From assembly GCA_050251715.1 (NCBI GenBank), contig JBFWMG010000009.1, forward strand, positions 70,296-134,295: a DNA stretch of 64,000 nt, in the 5' to 3' direction. The translations under genes and the position numbers were made by a program. Origin of the DNA: JBFWMG01 sp050251715. GTDB taxonomy: Bacteria > Desulfobacterota > Desulfovibrionia > Desulfovibrionales > Desulfovibrionaceae. The notes under the pieces were generated by a model. That model was not told the origin of the DNA. It saw only the letters and a program-made list of their open reading frames with translations, and did no database searches. Shown here one piece after another: positions 26,572 through 34,258 of this stretch (position 1 is its first letter; every line of letters begins with the position of its first letter).

Positions 26572-27474
26572 TGAAGATTTCGCGCCGGGGCGGCGCGACC
26601 AGGCTACGCGCCTGGACTGCGGCAGCGTGACGACGCTGCACCCGTTTGGGCGTATGAGGGGATGGAGAGGACTGACGTTGCGGCGCGATGAGGTTGGGGA
26701 AAAGGTCTAGGTGACAGCGGTGGCGTGTGGTGGCGGGAAGGCGTGCGTGCGCCTCAGTCCACTCTTTGAAGAAAAGGGGTTTTCGAGGGAATGGGAAAAC
26801 GACCTCCCATTCCCTCGAAAACCCCTTTCCAGCAAATTGTGAACTGCCCCCCTTGGGGCTAACGCCCCAAACCCCGGCTCCCGGTGGTATGGGTGGGAAA
26901 AAAAATAAGAGCCGCCGCAGCGGTGGCCGCTGCGCGGCGGAACAAAGGCGGAACAAAGGCGGAACAAAGGCGGAACAAAGGCGGAACAAAGGCGGGACAA
27001 AGGCGGAGATGAAATGCCTAACCGGACGTAATCTATGTTTTCCTTCAGTTCTTCCAGCCTGTTCTTCTTTGCCAACCCTCGTCCTCTTCGGCAGCTATCC
27101 CCCTCCATCTGAAAAGTCGATCAAAAGCTTTTTTGCATGCCGTCCCGTAGGGCGGCATGGAAAAAAGGTTGGCGCAGCGGCGCATTGTGGGAGGGGGCGG
27201 CGGCAGCCCGCAGGGCGAGCGCGCCGCTCCCTCGCACAATGCGCCGCTTCTTCGCCGTGTTTCCCCCCACGTCCCTCTCCCCACCTTCCATCCCATCTGC
27301 TTCCCCCTCATCGCGCCGCACTCTCCACCAGCGCACGTGCTCATCCGCCCACCCGGGGTGCAGGGGGCCGCGCGCCCCCTGCTGGGGTCCGGGCCGACTA
27401 GCCGTTAGGTGAGCGAAGCGAACCTTACGGCTATCGAGAGCAGAGATGCAACGCCCCGGCCGCCGGAGGCATTC
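26572..27474. repeat. 903-bp inverted repeat, right arm
   Basis: This is the reverse complement of 1111-2013. Gene content outside differs on each side: acyl-CoA dehydrogenase and an ETF:QO-like gene here, amrB and a DUF401 permease at the other arm. The arm holds the mirrored 11-bp tandem array (26936-27007) and the 24-bp-arm palindrome (26773-26828). No coding region is credible. Recombination between the arms would invert the 24,558 bases between them. Confidence 0.92.
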
Positions 27475-27578
27475 CCCCACGCACGCGGCGCACGCCGGGC
27501 CGCCTATCTCTTGTTGAACTGTGGCGCAAAAACTGGCACTCACTGTCACAACACCACAAACAATGCCGGAGACCGCGC

Positions 27579-29462
27579 ATGACCATTGAACCGCAAGACA
27601 CCGCCCCCGAGATCGAACGCATGTCCATGGACGTGGACATTGTGTGCGTGGGTTTTGGACCGGCCAGCGCCGGGTTCCTCACCACGCTGTCCCGTGCGCT
27701 CATGAACCCCGACGGCACGCCCATTGCCGAATCCACGGCCATGCCCGGCATGCCGCCGCAGATCATCTGCTACGAGCGGGCCGACGACATCGGCTTCGGG
27801 GTGTCCGGCGTGGTCACGCGCGGCCGCGCCATCAAGGGATCTTTTTCCGCCGAGGAGTTGGCCCAGGTGCCCATGTGCGCGCCGGTGACCGAAGAGAAGG
27901 TGGCGTATCTGCTCGACCCCACGGGCGCCAGCCGCCGCCCCGCCGCGTTCCGGTTCAAGGACAAAATTTTGCCGCTGTTCAAGCGGCTCACGCCCAACAA
28001 GGGCCAGCACCAGGCCTACGAGCTGCCGTACATCCCCGAATTCATGAACAAGCATGACGGGTTCGTCATGTCGCTCGGCCAGTTCACGCAATGGGTGGGC
28101 GCGCAGGTCATGGGCACGGGGCTGGTGCAGATCTGGCCGTCCACGCCCGTGGAAAAACCGCTCATCGAGGGCCGCAAGGTGGTGGGCGTGCAGTTGTGCG
28201 ACCAGGGCGTGGACAAGAAGGGCAACCCCGAGGCGGGATTCATGCCCGGCATGAACATCCGCGCCGCGCTCACCGTGGTGGGCGACGGCCCGGTGGGCCC
28301 GGTGGGCCGCGCCATCGACCGCGAACTGGGCATGCCCACGGGCAACGCGGTGCGCGACTGGGCCGTGGGCATGAAGGCGGTGGTGGATCTGCCTGAACAC
28401 GTGGATCTGGCGCCGGGCACGGTCATCCACACCATCGGCTATCCCGAGCCCGAGATTTTCGGCTTCATGTACGTGTACCCCGACCGCACCGCGTCGTTGG
28501 GCATCTTTGTGCCGTCGTGGTTCGACAGCCCGGTGCGCACGGCCTACCGCTACATGCAGCACTGGATGCTGCACCCCTACCTGTGGCGCTGGCTTTCGGG
28601 CGCGACGCTCCGCTCGTGGGGAGCCAAGAGCCTGCAGGAGTCCGGCAAACACGGCGAGCCGTTCTTGGCGGGCGACGGCTACGCCCGCATCGGCGAGGGC
28701 TCCGGCTCCACCAACGTGCTCACGGGCTCGGGCGTGGACGAGGCGTGGGCCACAGGCGTGCAGCTGGCCAAGGGGGTTGTCGACCTGCTGCGCCAGGGCA
28801 GGCCGTTCACCAAGGAGAACCTGGACAGCGCCTATGTGGCGCGCCGCCGCGCCAGCTGGGTGGAAGAGGAAGGCCAGATCGCCAAGCACGCCCGCGACGC
28901 CTTCCAGAAGGGGCCGCTCCAGGGCATGCTGGGCATGGCGCTCACGGGCCAGACCAAGGGCAAGCTCAACTGGAAGACGGCCATCAAGCGCCCCTACGAA
29001 CACGTGCCCACCATCGAGGAATACTACAAGGGCGTCATCCCGCCCGAGGAAATAGAGGCGATCCGCCGCGACTGCACGGCCAAGGGGCTGCCCCTGCACA
29101 ACGCGCTGATGACCCGCGCGGGCTGGCCCGAAATTCCGCATGACGGCAAGCTGCTCGTCAGCCACCAGGACGCCCTGCTCATGGGCGGCAAGGTGCAGGC
29201 GCCGCACGGCTATGCGGACCACGTCATCTTCAAGGATCCGGCCAAGTGCGCCGCCTGCCGCGAAAAGGTGTGCGTGGAGGCGTGCTCGGGCCAGGCCATC
29301 GCCACCAACCCCGACGGCCCGGTGCCGCTGTTCGACCGCGAAAAATGCGTGCACTGCGGCGCATGCCTGTGGAACTGCTCCAAGGCGGACGCGCGCGACG
29401 CCGAACAGACGAACATCGCGTTCAAGGCGGGCGCGGGCGGCCTGCACTCGGCCGAAAACTAG
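27579..29462 (+). CDS. Electron transfer flavoprotein:quinone oxidoreductase-like protein
   Basis: The 627-residue protein has an N-terminal FAD Rossmann motif (VCVGFGPASAG, near residue 22), a geranylgeranyl-reductase/FixC-like body with GSGVDEAW and ATGVQLAKGV in the FAD region, and a C-terminal iron-sulfur domain with two cysteine groups (CAACREKVC, CVHCGACLWNC). This is the layout of ETF:quinone oxidoreductase, which takes electrons from ETF to the membrane quinone. It has more cysteines than the single cluster of the mitochondrial enzyme. The acyl-CoA dehydrogenase gene upstream is its likely electron source. GGAG precedes the start. Confidence 0.82.
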   Translation: MTIEPQDTAPEIERMSMDVDIVCVGFGPASAGFLTTLSRALMNPDGTPIAESTAMPGMPPQIICYERADDIGFGVSGVVTRGRAIKGSFSAEELAQVPMCAPVTEEKVAYLLDPTGASRRPAAFRFKDKILPLFKRLTPNKGQHQAYELPYIPEFMNKHDGFVMSLGQFTQWVGAQVMGTGLVQIWPSTPVEKPLIEGRKVVGVQLCDQGVDKKGNPEAGFMPGMNIRAALTVVGDGPVGPVGRAIDRELGMPTGNAVRDWAVGMKAVVDLPEHVDLAPGTVIHTIGYPEPEIFGFMYVYPDRTASLGIFVPSWFDSPVRTAYRYMQHWMLHPYLWRWLSGATLRSWGAKSLQESGKHGEPFLAGDGYARIGEGSGSTNVLTGSGVDEAWATGVQLAKGVVDLLRQGRPFTKENLDSAYVARRRASWVEEEGQIAKHARDAFQKGPLQGMLGMALTGQTKGKLNWKTAIKRPYEHVPTIEEYYKGVIPPEEIEAIRRDCTAKGLPLHNALMTRAGWPEIPHDGKLLVSHQDALLMGGKVQAPHGYADHVIFKDPAKCAACREKVCVEACSGQAIATNPDGPVPLFDREKCVHCGACLWNCSKADARDAEQTNIAFKAGAGGLHSAEN

Positions 29463-29689
29463 AACGCTGGCAAAGAGATACACCCCCCGAAGGGGGAATG
29501 AAGATTTCGCGCCTGCGGCGCGACCAGGGCGCTGCCCTGGACCCGGCAGGGGATGATCCCCTGCACCCCGGTAGGCGGATGAGAGTACGGGCAGGCAAAC
29601 GTTGCGGCGCGATGAGGTTGGGACGAAAGTGACGGCGGTGGTGTGTGGTGGCGGGAAGGTGTGCGGGCGCTACAGTCCACTCTTGAAGA

Positions 29690-29745
29690 AAAAGGGTTTT
29701 CAGGGCAGCGGGAAAACGACCTCCCGCTGCCCTGAAAACCCTTTT
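29690..29745. repeat. Element A core palindrome
   Basis: Perfect 24-base arms (29690-29713, 29722-29745) enclose AAACGACC, which is GGTCGTTT on the other strand. The loop is identical to that of the palindrome at 1757-1812, whereas the arms differ from it at several paired positions. Confidence 0.88.
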
Positions 29746-29956
29746 CATCAATGGTGAACTGCCCCCATTGGGGCTACGCCCCAAACCCCGGTTCCCGGTT
29801 GTATGAGGGAGGGGAAAAACGGGTCGGCAAGGGACACGGGAACGACTATTCTCTTTGTTTTTCCCCTACCCCTTGCGTCGGCACAAGCCGGGGTATGGGG
29901 CGGAGCCTCGCAGGGGTCGCCACCCCCATGGGGGGCAGTGCAGAATTGACAATGCG

Positions 29957-30012
29957 AAGGTGGGTTTCAGGGGGATGGGAGGCCGTTTTCCCATCCCCCT
30001 GAAACCCACCTT
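29957..30012. repeat. Element A core palindrome
   Basis: Perfect 24-base arms (29957-29980, 29989-30012) enclose GGCCGTTT, one base different from the other loops. Arm sequence differs from the other copies while remaining fully paired. Confidence 0.88.
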
Positions 30013-30209
30013 TTCTTTGCCAAGTCTGGACTGAGGGCCAACCGCGCCTGCCGCCACGCCTTCCCCGTGCCCGCTCTCATCGCGCCGCGACCTCAACCTT
30101 TCCCGCGTCCTCATCCGCCCAAACGGGTGCAGCGTCGTCACGCTGCCGCAGTCCAGGGCGCGCAGCCCTGGTCGCGCGTAGCGCGAAATCTTCCGTCGTT
30201 GTCGTTTCC

Positions 30210-31310
30210 CTACAGCACGCGGCAGCCGTCCTCTGTGACCAGGATGTCGTATTCCCAACGGATGCCGCCCCATTCGGGGTAGTAGAGGCCGGGTTCCACG
30301 GTGACGACCATGCCGGGCGCGAGTTCGCCCTTGCCCATGGGCGACAGGCTGGGCGCCTCGTGGGTTTCGAGGCCCAGGCCATGGCCCAGGCCGTGGGTGA
30401 AATACGCCTCCACGCCGTATTTTTCGAAATAGCCGCGCGCCACGGCATAGGCGTCGGCCATGGGCAGGCCGGGCCGGATCACGGCGATGGCGCGGGCCTG
30501 GGCCTCCTGAACCTGTTCCAGGGCGCGGGAAAAGGCATCGGCGGGCTTGGGGCCGACCCAGAAGGTGCGGGTCTGGTCGGAGCAGTAGTCGTCCAGGCGG
30601 CCGCCCACGTCCACGAGCACGGGGCAGTTGTCGAGGACGCGATCCTCGCCGGGGATGGCGTGGGGCAGCGCGCCGTTGGGGCCGACCGCCACGATGGACT
30701 CGAAGGCGAGTTCGCTGGCTCCGTTTTCGCGGAAGAGTTTTTCGATTTCCCAGGCGAGCTGTTTTTCGGTCTTACCGGGTTCGAGCAGGCCGGGCACCTG
30801 CGCGAAGACGTGGTGGTTCAGGGCGATGGAGCGCTCCATGGCCGCTATTTCGTCGGCGTCCTTGCACACGCGCAGCCCTTCCACCACGCCGCGCACGGGC
30901 TTGAGGGTCAGCGCCTTGCCGTCCACGGCGGCGGTAAGTGCGGTGTATGTGTCAAAACACACGGCGCTGGGCTCAAAGCCGATGACGCCGCGCACGGTAT
31001 CGAGAAAATACTCGCGCAGCTTCTCGTTTCTGGAGCCGCGATAGATGAAGATGCCCTCTTCGGGCCACAGGCGGCGGGCCGCGTCCAGGTAGCGGGGATC
31101 GGTCAGCAGGCGGTCGTCGCCGCCTGCGGTGATGAGCAGCGCGCCCGCGCTTTCGTTGCATTGCGGGTCGTGCAGCTCGAACCCGCTGAGATAGTAGCGG
31201 TTGGCGGCGTGGGTCACGAGCAGGGCGTCGATGCCCTGGATCTGGAGCGCGGCGCGCACGCGGTCGCGGCGGGCGGCGTAGCGGGCGGCCTGGCGTATGG
31301 AGTCGATCAT
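30210..31310 (-). CDS. M24 family Xaa-Pro peptidase
   Basis: The 366-residue protein has a creatinase-type N-terminal domain (about 1-130) and a pita-bread catalytic domain with all five metal ligands in order: Asp in LVDVGG, Asp in CSDQTRTFW, His in THGLGHG, Glu in VEPGLY and Glu in EYDILVTEDG. It should remove N-terminal residues before proline, using two Mn or Co ions, in the cytoplasm. Length is normal. The start has GAGAGG upstream; a start 30 codons earlier lacks this. The gene stands alone between repeat elements and a long spacer. Confidence 0.88.
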   Translation of the reverse strand: MIDSIRQAARYAARRDRVRAALQIQGIDALLVTHAANRYYLSGFELHDPQCNESAGALLITAGGDDRLLTDPRYLDAARRLWPEEGIFIYRGSRNEKLREYFLDTVRGVIGFEPSAVCFDTYTALTAAVDGKALTLKPVRGVVEGLRVCKDADEIAAMERSIALNHHVFAQVPGLLEPGKTEKQLAWEIEKLFRENGASELAFESIVAVGPNGALPHAIPGEDRVLDNCPVLVDVGGRLDDYCSDQTRTFWVGPKPADAFSRALEQVQEAQARAIAVIRPGLPMADAYAVARGYFEKYGVEAYFTHGLGHGLGLETHEAPSLSPMGKGELAPGMVVTVEPGLYYPEWGGIRWEYDILVTEDGCRVL

Positions 31311-32045
31311 GCGGCCTCTCGGGCGTCCCGGCGGGGAACCGGGGCGGGTTTGGGAGTTTACGGACAGGCGCATGGTAGTATGCCCGAGGGGCGCAAGCAA
31401 GGGCTATGGGGGATGCGGCGGATGGAAACAGGGGGATGCCGGACAACGCCGTGTGCGGCTACGGGACCGCTACGGGGCGGGAAGGCGGCGGGAAGGCGGC
31501 GGGAAGGGGGCGGGAAGGGCCGCACAGGCAGGGAGCGCCCGCCGGACATGGTTCCGGTACCCGCAGCGGAACATCACTTATCATGACATGTCATGATTTT
31601 CATACACTTTGTTCACACGCGGCCTGGGACGCGCCCGGTGCGTGTCGTGCGGGGGAACGGCGGTGGCCGCGACCCTGCGGCGCGCCGTGAGACGCCCTCC
31701 TTCACCGGGCCTTTGCCGCCGCCTTGACAGCTCCACGGCATGGCGGCACAGCGCCTCGCGAAGCCAACAAGGGGGAAAAACAGGCAAAATGGCGCGGCGT
31801 TGACTCCGGTTCCGGATTGGCGTAGCACCCAAGCACCGGATGCACGCACCATGGTGCTCCCTGTGCAGGAAATGCCGTGTCTCCCGCATGTTACATGCGC
31901 CGAGACAGAACGTCGGCCCACAGCCGCCCGGCCTTTGCCGGACCGACTGCCGCAGCGATCTGGTCACACCCGCTCGCGACGGCGACCGGGCCACACGAGA
32001 CGACACCGGACACCGCCCAGGCGGCTTCCGGCGGACACAGCCGCC
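31311..32045. other. Gene-free spacer with G-rich tandem repeat
   Basis: No gene is supported in these 735 bases. Bases about 31476-31520 contain three or four units of a GGCGGGAAGGC-type direct repeat. An 18-bp palindrome lies at 31580-31597. The remainder up to the TetR gene reads as noncoding or as a long leader. Confidence 0.55.
31580..31597. promoter_or_regulatory. 18-bp perfect palindrome, candidate operator
   Basis: ATCATGACATGTCATGAT reads the same on both strands. It sits in a short AT-rich patch between the divergent peptidase and TetR genes. TetR-family repressors bind palindromes of this size, so it may be the operator of the TetR protein encoded at 32046, though it lies about 450 bases from that start. 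Confidence 0.5.
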
Positions 32046-32690
32046 ATGACCACCCAGCAGATCACCAGCAAAGACAAGATCATGCTCGCCGCGCGCAAGC
32101 TCTTTGGCGCGCATGGCTATGCCGAAACCACGATCAAGAAGGTCTCGGAAGAGGCGGGCGTGGCCTTTGGGCTCATTCCGCATTATTTCGGATCCAAGGA
32201 GAAGCTGTTCGTGGCCGCCAGCCTGTCCGTACTGGACGACATTTTCGAGCGGCTGGGCACGGGCAAGGGGGATTCGCCCAACGGGCTGGTGGCGGTCATG
32301 CGCTTTGTGGAGCGCTACCTGTCATGCTCCGTGGATCCGGACATGCACTTCATGATCCTGGTGCGTTGCTCGCCCTACAGCGACATCAAGCTCGACATCA
32401 ACAAGGACGACATCATCTTCCGTTTCGAGCAACTGATCGCGGAGCTGGCACAGCGCATCGAACGCGGTGTGGAGGACGGCTCGGTCATGCCGTGCGAACC
32501 CAAGAAGATGGCGGACGTGATCTTTGCGACCATCGTCGGCGCGGTGCGCACGCAGCTGCTCACACCGTATTGCCCGCTCAATTTTTACGAGGCCATGATC
32601 CAGTCCATGTACCGCAGCATAGAGAAGGTTCCCGGCCACACGCTCTATGAATTCCAGCTGCCTCCGGGCGCGCTCTGCCCGCGCTACTAG
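32046..32690 (+). CDS. TetR/AcrR family transcriptional regulator
   Basis: The 214-residue protein has a TetR N-terminal DNA-binding domain (residues 8-60), with the helix-turn-helix in TTIKKVSEEAGVAFGLIPHYF followed by GSKEKLF. The C-terminal ligand domain is not assignable to a subfamily. The start is where TetR homology begins; the ribosome site (GGCGGA) is weak. The target is unknown; the palindrome at 31580 is a candidate site. Its stop codon merges with the repeat element C that follows. Confidence 0.85.
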   Translation: MTTQQITSKDKIMLAARKLFGAHGYAETTIKKVSEEAGVAFGLIPHYFGSKEKLFVAASLSVLDDIFERLGTGKGDSPNGLVAVMRFVERYLSCSVDPDMHFMILVRCSPYSDIKLDINKDDIIFRFEQLIAELAQRIERGVEDGSVMPCEPKKMADVIFATIVGAVRTQLLTPYCPLNFYEAMIQSMYRSIEKVPGHTLYEFQLPPGALCPRY

Positions 32691-32797
32691 TGCATTTTGA
32701 CATTGAAACATTGCAAGGATTTGAAATAATGACTCATTATTTCAAGACAATGCATAAGAGCATCTCATCTTTTTCAAAGTTACGATGCTCTAAACGC
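32689..32797 (+). repeat. Dispersed element C, copy at tetR/ntrC convergence
   Basis: About 105 bases: CTAG at the left overlapping the TetR stop, GCATTTTGACATTG, a TTGAAATAATG/CATTATTTCAA palindrome, ATGCATAAGAGCATC and a terminal GAGCATC/GATGCTC pair. It matches 50976-51082 closely and 11990-12092 in reverse. It lies between convergent genes, so it may act as a bidirectional 3' end structure. Confidence 0.82.
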
Positions 32798-34256
32798 CCC
32801 CAGGCCTGGCGGTGGGCCGCACATCCCCGTCTTCTTGCCGCCGCACCCCATATGTCTTGAGCAGTGCGTACAACCGCGCCCGCGACAATCCCGACAGGTT
32901 GCACGCTTTTTTGATCTCGCCGCACGCCGCTGCCAGCAGGTCGTGCAGATATTGGCGCTCCAGTTCGGCCATGGCGTCGGCCCGGAACGTCTTGAGGCTG
33001 GGGAAATGGGCCGGATCGAGGCTGCGCGAGGTCACGACGCTCCCCTCGGTGTCCTCCTCGTCAACACGGCCACCGCCATCCAACGCCGCCCGGGTGAGCC
33101 GCACGCGGATATTCATGGGCAGATGGCGCGGATAGAGGATGGATTCCCCGCCCGAGGCCATGAGCGCGCTTTCAATGGCCGCCATGAGCTCGCGCACGTT
33201 GCCGGGCCAGTCGTACTCGGCCAAGGCGTCGCGCAGTTCGGGCGACATGGCCTTGCGGCCCAGATGCAGCCGCTCCACGGTGCGGTCGAGAAAATGGTTG
33301 GCCAGGAGCGGGATGTCGCCGGGCCGCTCGCGCAGGGGGGGCAGCTCAATGGCCATGGTGCGCAGCCGGTAAAGCAAGTCCTGGCGGAAGGTCCACAGGG
33401 GCACCATGGCGTCCAGGTCGCGGTTGGTGGCGGCCACCAGCCGAAAATCGCTGTGCTCCTCGCGCGGGCTGCCCACGGGCCGGAAACGCCGCTCCTGCAG
33501 GACGCGCAGCAAGGATTTTTGCACGTCGATGGGCATTTCGCCCACCTCGTCGAGAAAGAGCGTGCCCCCGTCCGCCTGCTTGACCAGGCCGGTGCTGCGG
33601 CGATCCGCGCCGGTAAACGCCCCCTTCTCGTGGCCAAAGAGCACGCTTTCCACCAGATTTTCGGGCAGAGCCGCGCAGTCCACCACCACAAAGGGCTTGT
33701 CGTTGCGGCAGCTGTTGGCATGGATGGCGCGCGCCACCAGTTCCTTGCCCGTGCCGGTTTCGCCGGAGATGAGCACGCCCACGTCCGTGGCCGCGGCCTG
33801 GGCCACCATGTCCAGGCAGGAGAGCATGGCGCGGCTGTCGCCGATGATGCCCTCGCGCTTGAGCGCCACGGGCGGGGTGGGATTGCGGGTGCGTTCGCGG
33901 TATTCCACGGCGCGCTGCACGGGCAGCTGGATCTTGTTGAGTGTGGGCGGCTTGGTGATATAGCTCCAGGCGCCGCTGCGAATGGCCAGTTCCGCGCCGT
34001 CCGGATCGCCGGACCCGGACAGGATGATGACCTCGGGACCGTTGGGCATGTCGCGGAGGGCGGGCAGCACGTCCAGGCCGTTGCCGTCGGGCAGACGGAT
34101 GTCCAGGATGACCACATCGAACCCGCCCGCCGAGATCTTGGCCATGCCCTCGGCCAGGGTCAGGGCCGTATCCGTGGCGTGGCCCATGCGCTCTATGACC
34201 AGGGCGAGCGCACCGCAGAGTTGTATGTCGTCGTCAACAATGCAGATGCGGGCCAT
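32790..34256 (-). CDS. NtrC-type sigma-54-dependent response regulator
   Basis: The 488-residue protein has a receiver (Asp52 in VILDIRLP), an AAA+ domain with intact Walker A (GETGTGKE, 165-172), GAFTGA (212-217) and Walker B (GGTLFLDEV), and a C-terminal Fis-type helix-turn-helix. It should activate sigma-54 promoters when phosphorylated. GAGGAGG precedes the start, which follows the stop of the hybrid kinase gene by two bases, so the two form a two-component pair. The divergent Hdr cluster, with two dyads and a -24/-12-like promoter upstream, is the most likely target. Confidence 0.92.
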   Translation of the reverse strand: MARICIVDDDIQLCGALALVIERMGHATDTALTLAEGMAKISAGGFDVVILDIRLPDGNGLDVLPALRDMPNGPEVIILSGSGDPDGAELAIRSGAWSYITKPPTLNKIQLPVQRAVEYRERTRNPTPPVALKREGIIGDSRAMLSCLDMVAQAAATDVGVLISGETGTGKELVARAIHANSCRNDKPFVVVDCAALPENLVESVLFGHEKGAFTGADRRSTGLVKQADGGTLFLDEVGEMPIDVQKSLLRVLQERRFRPVGSPREEHSDFRLVAATNRDLDAMVPLWTFRQDLLYRLRTMAIELPPLRERPGDIPLLANHFLDRTVERLHLGRKAMSPELRDALAEYDWPGNVRELMAAIESALMASGGESILYPRHLPMNIRVRLTRAALDGGGRVDEEDTEGSVVTSRSLDPAHFPSLKTFRADAMAELERQYLHDLLAAACGEIKKACNLSGLSRARLYALLKTYGVRRQEDGDVRPTARPGGV

Positions 34257-34258
34257 GG

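Larger units (their letters stand above)
29463..30209. repeat. Two element A copies in head-to-head array
   Basis: No gene is seen in these 747 bases. Bases 29498-29810 and, in reverse complement, 29885-30200 are diverged relatives of the 903-bp repeat. They share a GAAGATTTCGCGC head, a GCGGCGCGATGAG box, an AGTCCA box, a 24-bp-arm palindrome and an AACTGCCCCC/GGGGC tail. The palindromes are at 29690-29745 and 29957-30012. Confidence 0.82.

Noticed and set aside
27552..27568. TGGCAC near 27534 before the ETF:QO-like gene as a sigma-54 promoter
   Set aside because: The -12 GC is absent at the needed spacing.
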